From Smittia aterrima (taxonomy: Eukaryota; Arthropoda; Insecta; Diptera; Chironomidae), in the NCBI GenBank assembly GCA_033063855.1, contig CP093831.1, forward strand, positions 1,736,001 to 1,800,000: 64,000 nt of DNA, read 5' to 3'. The notes under the pieces are model-generated. The model had not been told where the DNA came from and made no database searches. It saw nothing but the letters and a program-made list of their open reading frames with translations. A program made the position numbers and the translations under genes. Below are positions 1 to 12,177 of the stretch, in pieces. The stretch's first letter is position 1. Each line of letters begins with the position of its first letter.

Positions 1-838
1 ATGCTCACTAATCGATCTCTCGATTGGTTTACGGCACTGACGACTAAAATGCGCTATGAAATCCATTGCGAGTTGCGATTTCTTGAAAATAAAGTAAAAA
101 TTAGATTATTTTCATTGCGAAAAACTGAACGCACAACTGGCCCACAAATTCCCCTCAAAATCGCTTCAAGCTTATTTTATGCGGGAAATTTGAAATTCAG
201 GAATGTCCCTTTCAAGATAGAAAATGTCCCCTAGAAATATCCCCACATCAAATTTCCCCTGAAATAATCTGTGGTAAGAAAATATTTTATTTTGTTTTTA
301 TCTGGTTAAAGGCAACTGTTTAAAAGACAGGAGCTAGTGTTTGTGTTGTCTCTAGTGCGGTTAACTCAATCAATTGGAGTTTCCTTGAATCCTAGCAGTA
401 CTGCTCCTTTATTTACTTTTGTTCTACAATTTTGTTGTTGTTCGTTGTCTTCTTTAATTCTTTTGTGCGAATTTCTGATGATCTGGCAGATACCTAGTTC
501 TCTATCAACTTACACAATCGATTGTAGTAAATCGTGTTAATTTTCTTTTCTTCCATTCCATTTTACTAATACGATTGCCAAATTCGGAATTCCAGTAATT
601 AAACTTTTTCTCTTTACAGTTATCAATACATCACACTTCGACACTTCGCCTAGTTAACGTAAACTGACGTTTGCATTACAAATCTTTTAGAAAGAGTTAG
701 TAAATTAAGCTGATTAGTTTCATATTGGAATGTTAAATTTCTCTTTCATTTTTTTTAGAATGTTTCTCTAAGTGTTTACGATTGACATCTGCACCTTTGA
801 TCCCTTCTACATCAAAATATCGATAAACAAACGACACG
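1..838. other. Left-edge non-coding stretch, upstream of the Tudor gene
   Basis: I see no convincing coding exon here. Short open frames exist, but they are low in complexity and match no family I know. Two good splice-acceptor-like sites (a pyrimidine tract then AG) end near 619 and 760, and a GTAAGA donor-like site lies near 273. Part of this stretch is therefore probably 5' untranslated exons and introns of the Tudor gene. A palindromic TATCGATA (818-825) sits 13 bases before the start codon. Confidence 0.5.
818..825. promoter_or_regulatory. DRE-like palindrome TATCGATA before the Tudor gene
   Basis: This is a perfect match to the 8-base DNA-replication-related element bound by DREF in Drosophila. 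It lies just upstream of the start codon, so it may fall inside the 5' untranslated region. The same 8-mer also occurs in the large intron of the transporter gene near 47.07 kb, so chance occurrence is possible. Confidence 0.3.
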
Positions 839-3800
839 ATGGCTGACAAAATGCGTCCAATAACTCGGAACCTCAAAGCGCCGCCGCCTCCGAAGTTTGT
901 GCAAACGCCACAGTTGCATGAGCCAAAGATTGCTGCAACCTTCAAGACAAATGTGTTGGCGTTTCAATCCGTGAATAAAATTCGAATCAGTCACATTGAG
1001 TCCGGACCTTTCCTTTTCTATGTACAACTAGAAGCATCTGACAACGACTTCCAGCAAATGGTTGCAAGACTCCAGAAAAGTCAACTTCATCGTGTGAGGC
1101 CAAACACCGTCTCGACTGGAATGGCTTGTCTTGCATTTCACGACAAGAAAATATTCAGAGTTGCGATCGCAAAAGTTCCACAACACACGAACGAAGACTT
1201 TTACGCTAATTTTGTTGATTTTGGTTTCAACAGAACCGTCAAGCTGGAAAATCTTTTCTACATTCCCGAAGAATTCCTCAGTCAATATACTTTTGCACGA
1301 CCATTTGCTATTGCTGGCTGCAAACCCTCAAAAGTAAATGATAAAGAGATCGCTTTCTACTTTCGTTACCTCATCGAAAACAAGCAATTAACTCTGAAAT
1401 GTGTTTCATCGGATGGTGGTGAGTTCATTATTGACATTTGATTTATAATCTGAATCTCAAATGTTTAACTTTGTAGGAACGATCTGTCAATACTGTGAAC
1501 TTTTGATTGATAACAAGATCGACGTATTGGATGAGCTAATGCGCTGGGATCCATATGATGTCAAGTTCCGTCCACAAAACGATCTGGAAATGAAAGTTGC
1601 GCACGACGTTAAAGTCTCTTACGTTGATTCAGCTCAGGAATTTTATATTCACATACAAAAACCCGACATCCTCTTAGATTACGATTTAACATGCGATGAG
1701 CTATTCCAAGTTATGCCGAAGGCTCCGATTTATCGGAATCCAAAAATTGGAAGTTGCTGTGCCGTTTACTTTGGAGGCGAATATTATCGAGGTGTTGTAG
1801 TTGGCACGAGAAACAAACCAACCGTTCAAGTGAAGATCATTGACTTTGGAATTGTTGAAGAGATTCCTGAGAAGCATGTTCATCTTTTGACAGAAAAATT
1901 TGTCGAAAGACCGCCTCAAGCTTACAAAGCTTGTTTGAAAGGTTTTGAAACTCAGGAAGTTTCAGAAAATATTTCAACGCAATTTGAAATATTCTGTGGA
2001 GATGGACGAGGCGAGAGAAAGGTTTTCAAAATGGTTATTCAAGAAAAGCACAAAGATTCTTACTTAGTTGAACTCGAAGATAATTCTGTTAACCCTTCAG
2101 TGAATGTTAACAAGCTTCTGCTTAAGAATAGCAGACCGTTAATTGAAACAATTCAGTTGGAAAATGCAAAGAAACGTAACAGAGACTCGCGAAACTTCAC
2201 AGAAAATCTTGACAGCAATCAAGATGGAAATAACATTCAGCGCAGCAGAGGAAACAACACAAAAGCTTCTCAAAGAAATAATTCAGATAATAAACAACAA
2301 GCAAGTCCTCGAACTCATTTCGGAAAAACAAGAAACGACGAGAGTTCTGTTTACGGAACGTACTACAAGTCTTCAAAGGAAGCGAGTGTGTGGGGTTCAA
2401 AGGAATCCACTCCAAGTGATCACAACAGCATCAAGTCTTCAGACTGGGAGCAGCCAAAGAACATTTCTCGAGAACAAAACTCCAGCGCTACATGGAACGA
2501 GAGCAATGATTCTTCACATCGAAATCAGAAAGTGAAGAACAACAAAGGTGCAAAGCAGAAGGCGAACAGTAACGAGAAGAAAGCTCAAGGAAACTCTGGT
2601 TGGGTCTCGACACTTCTCAGTATAAATCGAGCGTTTGTACATTATGATGAACATGTCGAGGGACTGCAAAAGATCTTGGATGAAATGTTTGCGTTTTACG
2701 AAAATCATTCGCGTGAGTAAAATATTTTCTATTCATTTCCAATTGTTAATTATCGTTTATTTTTATCAGGTTCGCACGTCAAAGATCTGCAAGTTGGAAT
2801 TGAGTGCGCTGTTCGAAGCAGTGATGGAAATTGGTATCGAAGCAAAGTCGACTCAATCACAGGAGACAAAATCAAAGTTTTCCACCGCGAATATGGAAAC
2901 TCAGAGATTGTTGGCAAGTCAAAAATTCGTTTGCTTGATGAAAAATTCTCGAAAATCGGAGATCTTGCTGTTCCAACGTTCTTTCCCGTTAAGCCATCGC
3001 CAGAGTCTGACGAGAAATCGCTTTTCAATGAAATGATGAAGATTTTTGAAAACGGAGCAAGAGAATTCAACTTTAAAGTCGTTCAAAAATTGAACGAAGG
3101 CTGGATCTTAGAGCCGATCGACCCGAGCAATAACAAAAATGTTCTTGATGAGCTAGTGAAGTCGAAGAAAGCAGTTCGAGTTACAGTTAATGAGCTGCAG
3201 CAACTACTTCAGCAAGTTGAGATTGAAAAACCGAAAGGGGCGACAAAGAAAGAAAGAAAATCAAAGGAAAAAGAAGTGAAGACAGAGATTAAACCAGAAA
3301 CTGAAATGAAACCAGAAATCGTTCAAGAAAGCAAAGTGATTCTTAAAATCCAAAAGGTGAAAAAAGAAAAGTCGCCAAATAAAGAGAAAGCTCCAACGGC
3401 TGCTAAAGAAACAACAACAATCAAAGTGAAGCCTTCAACTCCAAAGGAAAAGTCTCCAGAACCAAAATCTGATGGGTTTCCTGTTAAGATGACTGCTCTG
3501 ACCAGTCCCACAGATTTTTACATCACTAAAGTTGATGAGATTCCGACATTTGTTAAATTATTCAACGATATTCAAATCATTGCTGCTGGCGCTGGACCTT
3601 TACTTGATTTTGAAGAAGGAACTCTCTGCTTAGCTCAACAGCCTTTCGACTTGTGTTGGTACCGAGCAAAGATTATTGACAGTGATGAAACAGAGCAACA
3701 TGCGATGATCACTGTTCGATGCATGGACGATGGAAAAACATTTTCCGTTGATGACAAGACGTTCCTAAAAATCATGCCGACTGCTCTCGAATCCAAAAAG

Positions 3801-4604
3801 TTTTTCGGTGTCGCTTGTTCGCTTCCAGTAAAAGTTGAACGTAAATGTGAAGAAGACGCCACAGATCTTATGATGAGCATGATGGAGTTGCAACTTCAAG
3901 CTTCCTTCATTTCCGGAACTGAAAATGAATCCAAGAAGTTCATTGAGTTGAAAAACGATAAAGAAAATATCGCTGACATCTTAGTTCAGCGTAAGTTAGC
4001 TCATCGCTTGGAAATAATTGCTCCTGGCAAGGGCTTCACATCGCACATCAACTCTTTGTCATCGTTTTATCTTCAGTTCGAGATGGATCAACTTAAATTA
4101 GATTTGATTTCACAATATTTTGATGAAGCAAATGGAAACTTTGAGAGCATCGAAGCCAAACCAGAAATGATTGTTGCTGCGCTCTTTCCTGATGACGAAA
4201 GTTGGTATCGAGCTAGAATTGACTCGATCGAAAGCGATGGCTACTCTGTGACTTTCATTGACTACGGAAACAGTTGCTTTGTCAAACAGATTGGCATAAA
4301 CTCAGAGTCAACTATCTGGGAGTTGCCACCGATGAGCAGACATTGTTCTTTAGCAAAGCCAAGAAATATCAAGAATTTCTCTGAGGAAGCCGAAGCAAAG
4401 TTTATTGAAATTTGCGCGAATGGCGCAACGATTCTTGATGTCAAAGCATCTCCAGTTAATCCAGGAGAAGCTTCAGCAGTTGAACTGTTCTTGAATGGTA
4501 AAAATATCTTAGACGAATTGATTCTGTTGTGCGATGTGTCTGATGGGATCATGGATCGTACGATTGATTCAACAGACTTGGAAAATTTGATGTCACACGA
4601 CTAA
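839..4604 (+). CDS. Multi-Tudor-domain protein, probably germline/piRNA-associated
   Basis: Three coding exons (839-1418, 1477-2712, 2770-4604) join in phase to give about 1216 residues. Five Tudor-type cores are visible, each with the aromatic pattern and a (V/I)D(F/Y)G-like strand: about residues 95-142 (VDFGF), 282-335 (IIDFG), 612-662 (NWYRSKV, then HREYGN), 885-940 (CWYRAKI) and 1068-1110 (SWYRARI, TFIDYGN). A Ser/Asn/Gln-rich linker separates cores 2 and 3, and a Lys/Glu/Pro-rich linker (about 760-841) separates 3 and 4. Extended Tudor domains bind methylated arginines on Piwi proteins and Vasa in germ granules, so a role in germ plasm or transposon silencing is likely by family. Cores 3 and 4 lack the exact DYGN box, so not all may bind ligand. 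I cannot place it confidently with tud or another named Tudor protein. Confidence 0.88.
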
Positions 4605-5136
4605 TATTTAGTGCCTTAAAGTGTCTTCCATAAAAGTTCTTATTGCAATATAAAAGGGGATCGATCGTTAATTATGTCGCGACCGTTTATAACAAAATTG
4701 AAGATGAATTTGAATTAACAGTTGTTGTTGCAAGAGTTGCGTGATATTAATGGATTTGTAACATAATTCACGATCTTCCTTATAGTGAAACTAGCTACCC
4801 CAAGCAACTGCATGTAAACGAACCTACGTAACTCTAGAATTTCTATTTATTTTCAAATAATTTATTTTTCTTTGATGGCAACTAATGGCAACTAAAAAGC
4901 TTGCACGACATAGAAAAAAAACTATCACAGTGGAAGAAAACTTTAAAGAACGAAACGAAACGAAAAAAAAAACTATAAAAATGAATAAAACAAGAAAAGA
5001 AACTGCAAAATGTTGTTTTAAGGATTCATCAGAAGCTGAATTGATTTTTATTCTCAGAACATTAAAATGCGCCTCCATACAATTTTTCAAGATAATCATA
5101 GAACTCTGAGAACTCTTTAAATAAGTAGCGCGTAAG
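4605..5136. other. Convergent 3' region between the Tudor gene and chaoptin
   Basis: This holds the 3' untranslated regions of the two convergent genes. AATAAA-type signals for chaoptin are present on the minus strand near 4848-4866. An A-rich tract with a GAAAC-like simple repeat lies near 4915-4990. No further gene is seen. Confidence 0.5.
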
Positions 5137-8100
5137 TCAGAAAAGGAACGAAACGACGGTGAAAGCAAAAGCGATGACTATGGCAATGTTAACATCTTGT
5201 CGACCTGCGCTGCTCCAACCACACTCGAGTTCTGATTTTAGAATTTCGAGAAGTGGCTCTCCGTTCTTGTTGGAGCATCTCGCTGATCTTAGATCGTCGT
5301 CTTGATGTTTGTCGTTACAATCGTCATTGAATTCCATTTGAGTCTTGATTGAAGATTGGTCGGTCCATTCCTGTTCTGAACAGAAATATTGTCGTTTCTT
5401 GCGCTGCCAGAATTCAACCCAACCGATATCACAATCGCAAGAAAGTGAAGTGTAGTGAATTGTTAATTTAGTGAGAAGAACTCGATCAGGCATATTTGGA
5501 TGATTTGCTGTGCTCGGATTGGGGATTGAGTTGAATTTCTTGTTGTTCGAGTCGATCTCAATCGAGATATTGTAGACATTTCCGATTTTATCAAATATTT
5601 TATTGGGTAATCCACTCAGCGTCGTGTTGTGAAGAGTTAAATGAAGAGACGAAGATTGAATTCCCTAAAATTAAAACTTTAGCTTTCTAACTTATTTGAA
5701 AGATTTCATTTTCTTACGCCAAGTATTCCATCAGAGAGTCGATTGAATCCTGCTCCACTGATCGTCAATTCCTTAAGTTTTCTTGGTAAAGTTCCATAAA
5801 GTTCAGCTCGCAAATCACTTGCTGGGTCTTGAACCAGTTGATAAGTCTCTAAACCTTCTTTAGTGGTAACTTTTACGAGCTTTGGAGCTGGTGACTCAAT
5901 CCAAAGTTCTCTTACATTATCAACATCCTCGAGAATCGATGGAATATTAAAGTTGGAGAGTCCTGGATACGTCGAAAGACGAAGAGATCTCAAACTTTGG
6001 AATTTATTGAGAACTCCGTTCTAGAAGAATTTGGCGATAACTTAAATTAAATTTATTTTTAATCATTCAAACCTCAATCATCGTTAGTTGCAGGTGAGCA
6101 ATGTCAAGATATTCCAAAGTGTCAGCTGCTCCAAGTAAACTTGTGTTTGTCAGCGAAGTGATTGGATTGTCAGCTAACGAAAGAGATCGCAAGTTGGGCA
6201 GCGAGTGAGTTATCAATGGAACTGCTGTCAAGTCGTTAGCCGAGATATCAAGTTCTCGAAGTGCACTCAAGTTAGCTGCAAGCTCTGGAGGAATCGACGG
6301 AAGTTCGTTTGAAGAAATTCGTAAAATTCTCAAATTTGGCAACGACAAATCAGGAACTTGAATAATCGAAATGTTATCCAAAGAAAGCTCCATCAAACTC
6401 AATTCCAATCCAATAAAAACTCTTCCATAGACTTCGAGCTCAACGTTATCCGATAAATCCAAAATAGCAAGATTTGGTAGAGTAGCGAATGCTGCATCCT
6501 CAAGTCGAGCAAGTCGATTATTAGACAAATCAAGTTTCGACAATCGCTGTGAAGATAACGTGATTGAAACGGTTCCATCTGTTTGGGAATCATGCATAAA
6601 TTAAAATTCGCACTTACTCTGAATTTATTCGATAAATCCATACTGTGAATGGCTCCGATATGATTATGTGATAAATCGAGTTCGCAAAGTGTCAAAGCAG
6701 CGACATTGGTCAATGCGGATACCGGAATTTTTGTGAGCTGATTATGAGAGACGTCTAGAAATTCAAGATCATCGCCAACAAACAGTGAATCGGGAAGGGT
6801 TCTGAGAGTGATAAGAATAATTAGCTAAATGATTGGAAATGAGTGATTTGATGAGCTTACCTTAGCAAGTTGTTGCTTAAGTCAACGATTCTTAAATTGC
6901 CGAGGTTCCTGAATGTTTCCGGTGCGATTTCTGTTAACTCGTTTTGAGCAAGATTCAACACTTGAATCTTCCTTGAATTTCTAAATGTATCCGGTGTCAT
7001 GTAGTCGATGAAATTGTTCGACAGATCAAGAATCTGTAATCTTACAAAGTTTCCCAATACATCGCGACTTGTGTTCATCAATGAATTATATGCCAACGAG
7101 AGACTGATCAATGAAACCTCAGCCGGTTTGAAGTAGCCAGGCGTGATTCGTGAAATGTTGTTGTGTGATAAGTCGAGAACTTTTATGCTTGAATGATATA
7201 TTGCGCTTCCTGAAACGAAGTAATCACATGGATCTAGGAATGCTTTAGGAACTTAAAATAGTGCAATGGTCTAAATGTGCGATGGCCCTACCTTGATCTC
7301 TGTTAGTAATAAAAGTCGTCATGTTGTCACTGAGATCTGTAATTTGATTGTGACTCACGTTTACCGTTAAATGCCTTAGCGTTCCAACTTGATCAAAGTA
7401 GTCAAAGTCGAAGCTTTTAAGTTTATTGAAGCTTAAGTCGATGAGACCTAATGCTGGTAAATTCTGTAAAGACAAAGTTTTATAAAACTCAAGGAATAGA
7501 AGAAACTTTAAAATAAAATTTATGAATAGATTGTAGTTCATATTATCTTTATTAAAAAATTTTACTGTCATACTCCTTAATTGTCAAGGAAATCAAGTTT
7601 TAAAATTTTCACATTTAACGTCAACATTCAAATTAGACGGGGCTACGTCGCTTCGAGGGTCTTAGAACTTTGAGTCCATGTGGGAAAAACAAAACAAACT
7701 CGCGAATTCGTTTTTAATTTAATTAAGCACGAAGTAATAATCCAATTAGTTTCTCAGTAACTTTAGAGAAGTCAGCAGTGCTGTGAGTTTAGAATCATGA
7801 AGAAGTTTCGCCGGGAATCCAATGATGAAAGCAGTTCAGAAGAAAATAGTTCTGACGAAGAAGTGAGTGCTTTGGTGTTTAAAGAAATTACGAAATTTAA
7901 TTTAATTTGGTTTGTTTTACAGTTGCGTGAAGCCTTCAGAAAAGGAATCATCAAACCTGGATTAAACATTCAAGTCCAGCCAGAGAAGACATTCGCAAAT
8001 AACATCGTAAGTCTTGATCGTAAAATCAATCGTTAACCCACAAAACTAATTGAATTTAATTTATTTTGTAGCCGAAGATGAAGGAAAAGCTCGATGAGAT

Positions 8101-10866
8101 GATTCTTGAACTCCCGTGGATTGAACGTTTAGACATGACAAACGATTTGGCTCCACTTGCTCCCGAACTCGCTGTCCAAATTGAACGTCACGAACAGAAA
8201 CGCGAGAATCTCTTCAAAGGCAACAAGAAGATTCCGTATGTGGCTCCAGAAGTTGATCCCGTTCTCAACGATTTCAAGCGAGAAATTCTCTTCCATCGTC
8301 AAGCACAAGCAGCTGTCACTGATGGCATTGCAAAGCTTAAAGAACATGGAATTGCGACTAAGCGACCGGATGATTATTTCGCAGAGATGGCGAAGACAGA
8401 TGATCACATGCAGAAAATTAGAAAACATTTAACAGCCAAACAAGAAGGTCAGCAGCGCAGCGAGAGAGTGAAGCAACTCCGAGAACAACGAAAGATGTCA
8501 AAGGTCATTCAACGAGAGACACTTGAAAAGAAACAAGCAGACAAATCGAAGCACATGAGCGATTTGAAGGCATTCCGTAAAGGAAAGTTGAAGAACCTTG
8601 ATTTCCTCGATGATGGCGAGAAGAAGCCCCGCGGAAAGCCGAAGCACCTCAACAACAAACGACAGAAGGAAAAGGATAACAAATTCGGTCGAGGTGGAAG
8701 AAAAAGTGGAATGAAAAGAAATACCAAGGAAGGAGCAATGGACACGAGTGAATTCAGTTTGAAAAAGAATCGCGCTGGCGTTGGAGCGAAGGCGATTAAA
8801 GGAGGAAAAAACAAGAATAAGCCAAGTAAGCGATTGGGAAAAAGTCGACGCACCAAGGGTCGATAAAAATATTTTGTAATTACTTAAACATAATAAAATG
8901 AACTTTATTTCTCACCTGAAAGGATTCGTCTGAAATGCTCGACAACTTGTTTCCTCTTAGATTCAGATGAACGAGCTTTTCGAGATTCATGAAAGCTCTT
9001 CGCTCGAGTCTTTCGATTCGGTTGTCACGCAGTCTAATTGTGTGAAGTTTCTGTTCGGGAAAATGTAAATTGAAAGATCTTCAAGCAAATTATAGAACAA
9101 ACCTCAAGGTCAACGAAACTGTGCGTGATGATGTGACGCAAGTTATTAAACTCAATAGCGATCTCTTCAAGCTTCTGATGAATGTCACGTTGGAAGGTTC
9201 CTTTCAAAACTTGTTCGATTTGATTGTCGTTCAACTCGAGGACTTGGAGATTTTTCAGGAAATGAAATGAAGTCTCGCTGATACTTTTAAGACGATTATT
9301 GCATAAATCCAAATGAGTGAGTGATGATAATTCACGAATGTCTGGCAGCTGATTCATTTGTGCTGAGAGTCCATGAGCGATTTTGAGTGAAACGAGATTG
9401 TGGCCAATATCAACGAAAGCTCCTTTCTCTATCGAGTCAATCGAATTCTCGCTTAGATCAAGACGTTTGATTCCTCGCACGTGCACGAAAGCATTTGATC
9501 TAATTTTCTTAAGTCCAGCATTGTTGATTTTTAAATTTTCCAGTTCAACTCCGAATCCATTAAAGTCATCCGGCGATAATTGATCTGACATGAGTCTACC
9601 GACAGTGAGAGTCCGAATTTTCTTTAATCTTTTTAAGTCTTGTAAGTTTGTTGGATTATTTCGTTCGCCACTCAAATCCAATTGAAAAATATCGCTTTGG
9701 AAGCTAATGTATGGGCCACTTTGAGGAAATAACGATTGAATTTTGTTATCTTTGATGTTGAGGAAGCCAAGAAAATCGAATGAACTGAAAAGCTTTTCAG
9801 GCAGAGTCGTGATATTATTTCCACTCAAATCCAAAACTCGCAGCGAACTCTCAAGTCCCGCAAACGCTGCCGGTTCAATGTAATCCAGTCGACAATGACG
9901 AATGTAAAGTTCTCTTATGCTCGCTGTTTGAAATGCGTTGTCATTGATGATGCGAATTGGATTGAAGTCGAGATAAGTTTTGTTAACAGTCAAAAAGTTC
10001 TGAAACGCCGCAGGTTGAATGGCGCTGATTTCATTGTGCTCCAAATGCAACTGCTCCAAAGATAACTTCACAGGTTTATTTGTTGTAATTTCGTGAATCG
10101 GTTGAAATCCAGTGATTCTGTTACTCGAAAGATCGAGATGTCTCAACACAATTAGATCTCTCAACGGCACATAAGGAATTTCACTCAGTAAATTATCAGC
10201 AAAGTTCACCTTCACTAAACTATTCATTTGCTCACGAAAAACATCCGGCGTGATCTCGTGTAAATTGTTTGAACTCAAATCGAGCGTGGTTAGATGAGGC
10301 AAGTCTTGAAACGCGTCTATGGGAATCTGTGAGATTGAGTTGTCAGCGAGAATTAGATTTTCCAACGCGTTTTGAAGTCCACGAAGCGAATTTGGCTCGA
10401 TCACGCTAATCTCGTTTCCACTCAAATCCAAATGACGAAGCTTATGAAGTGAACGTAGAGCTTTCGTGGGGATTTCAATTAGTCCATTTGATTTCAGTAT
10501 CAACTCCCACAAGCTTCTCTCCAGTCCGTGAAACGAGTCGTGCGGCACTTCGAAAAGTGGATTGTTCGAAATCTCTAAACGATAAAGTCCAGTCGCTTGA
10601 AGGAAGTAAGGTTCGATATCTGTCAATCCAGTTCCGTCAACCTTCAGCGCATAAACTTTGCTCGTGTTGAGTGCATCCGGCAATGATGAGAACGGCACAT
10701 TCACACACTGAACAGTCCCAAAATTATCCATGTAAGAGTTGGAGCAAGTGCAAAGTGAGTTGAAGATGCAAGGAGGTTCAGAGTCTTTCACAGCTCCAAC
10801 CGAACTCGCCCAAATCATCAGTCCAATAGCAACCAACATGATTGCATAGCCGAATCGCATCACCAT
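5137..10866 (-). CDS. chp: Chaoptin, photoreceptor leucine-rich-repeat adhesion protein
   Basis: Eight coding exons on the minus strand (10866-9103, 9050-8916, 7463-7292, 7209-6861, 6801-6618, 6546-6073, 6020-5718, 5664-5137) keep phase and give about 1302 residues, close to the length of Drosophila chaoptin. It starts with a signal peptide, then a Cys-rich cap (PPCIFNSLCTCS). Leucine-rich repeats run nearly the full length, e.g. LRHLDLSGNEISVIEPNSL. A C-terminal LRR cap (LSCDCDIGWVEFWQRKKRQY) follows, and a hydrophobic tail that fits a GPI-anchor signal. The boxes HSMDLSNKFR and FDYFDQVGTL are typical of this protein. In flies chaoptin is on the photoreceptor surface and holds rhabdomere microvilli together. 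The intron 7464-8915 contains EBP2 on the other strand. The 6547-6617 intron was set by phase: using the nearer AG (6579-6580) would leave a 39-base intron and break the frame. Confidence 0.96.
7797..8866 (+). CDS. EBP2 / EBNA1BP2 homologue, ribosome-biogenesis factor
   Basis: Three exons (7797-7862, 7923-8006, 8072-8866) give 314 residues, near the length of the human protein. An acidic Ser/Glu N-terminus is followed by the conserved block LREAFRKGIIKPGLN, the PWIERLD segment, a long helical stretch rich in Lys/Arg/Gln, and the C-terminal FGRGGRKSGMKRNTKE box that marks the family. EBP2 is a nucleolar protein needed for pre-rRNA processing and assembly of the large ribosomal subunit. The gene lies wholly inside a chaoptin intron on the opposite strand. 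Its stop is only about 50 bases from the next chaoptin exon, so the two transcription units must interleave. An AATAAA-type signal is near 8891. Confidence 0.92.
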
Positions 10867-11270
10867 GCTCAGACCGTCGTTCGCCTACACAACGAAATTC
10901 TATTAGCTCATCATCATGCAAGATCATCAATTAATTGGAAGAGATGGCAAATAACAACAGCGACTAGAAAAACTAAACAACATCGGAAATGGGGGCTCTG
11001 TAGGGTCAAGATGATTAACATGTTCGTAGTATTACATCACACGAGAGGCTAGAAAGTTATCAAAACCGATCGATAGAAGTGCGAGGAAATGTTTTGGGTC
11101 GCAAGGATGACAGCAAAGCTAATTCGATTAAGAAATATTTGAAATTTTTCGCTGCTTTAGAAATAAATTGAGGTCGTTTGATAATTATTTGCATGATGAA
11201 AGAATTAAGGGAAATTTCGGGAGCACAAATCTTTTTAAATTCACGAAACTGACCATTTTTAAAAAGTCTC

Positions 11271-11281
11271 TAATTGAATTA
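11271..11281. promoter_or_regulatory. P3/RCSI-type homeodomain palindrome TAATTGAATTA
   Basis: An exact match to TAATYNRATTA, the site in insect rhodopsin core promoters bound by paired-type homeodomain factors such as Pph13. It lies about 0.4 kb upstream of the chaoptin start codon. Confidence 0.4.
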
Positions 11282-11548
11282 AGATTTTTTTCACTAATCG
11301 ATCTTTTAAAAATATTTTAATTTTTCACTGCATTTCGTTCAATCAACTTTTTAAAAGTCCTTTCAATTAGTTTTTTATATCCAAAAGTTCAAAGTAATCC
11401 AATGAAAGTAATTTTCTTGTTCCTTCAGCACTTTTCTTTTTTTCTTCACTTTTTTCCGATCTTCACTTCCACGCGACTTGACACCGAATGAAGAAGCGCA
11501 ACTGAATTTTCTTCCTTATTTAAGTCTTCTCCATCACTCACTTCGAAC

Positions 11549-11559
11549 TAATTTAATTA
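11549..11559. promoter_or_regulatory. Second P3/RCSI-type palindrome TAATTTAATTA
   Basis: A second exact match to TAATYNRATTA, about 0.7 kb upstream of the chaoptin start codon. Such words also arise by chance in AT-rich DNA; one more was noticed at 20368-20378, away from chaoptin. Confidence 0.35.
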
Positions 11560-12177
11560 AGCTTCTATTCTAAAACTGTGTTGGCTCATTCAAATTTGGC
11601 GCAACTAAGCAAGCGCTCCGACGCTTGACTCTCTTTCTTTCGAATCGCGACCGCAATAGAATTCATGTTGGAAGATTGTAGAAAGGGCAATGGATGTAAA
11701 TTAATTAAGAATCACGTGCAAGTGAGCTTTATATCTAATCCCATTCGGATAACAAATGTTCTTTACAACTGCAGCTCGACAGACACAATTAAGTCATTAA
11801 ACGATTGGCCGCGCTCTCTTGACCAAATTTCTTTACTGACCCATTTCGAAAGATAGTAAGAATGACATCGCGAGTCTTATCGTTGAATTGAAATTTCTTG
11901 AGAATGATGGAAAATCATGAACTCGCGAAATTTATTAGACAAACCCTTGATTTAACAAACGACGATCTACGGCTTCACTTTTTCATTGTCGCCTAAACGG
12001 ATTTGTTTTTTTTTCCAATGTTTGATGAAATCAGGTTTCAGACAAGGATCGATATTCATTTGTGTATGGCAATTACGCAATTTACCGGCTTATCGAGCGG
12101 AAAGGAAATACTCAGTTGGATTTAAAAATATTTTTAAAGACAAGTTTTATTTATAACGTAGAAGAGAAATAGAAGCA

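Larger units (their letters stand above)
10867..12145. promoter_or_regulatory. Upstream region of chaoptin
   Basis: About 1.3 kb between the chaoptin start codon and the 3' end of Zwilch. No gene is recognised. It holds two 11-base palindromes of the form TAATYNRATTA (11271-11281 and 11549-11559). An AT-rich TATA-like stretch and a TCAGT initiator-like word on the minus strand lie near 11500-11525. This is where the chaoptin promoter and any 5' untranslated exon should be. Confidence 0.5.

Noticed and set aside
1..234. Open frame of 77 codons at the left edge
   Set aside because: No family resemblance, no supporting splice joins, and composition like the surrounding non-coding DNA.
6579..6617. 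A 39-base intron in chaoptin using the nearer AG
   Set aside because: It breaks the reading frame. The next AG (6547-6548 on the plus strand) restores the frame and the LRR sequence.
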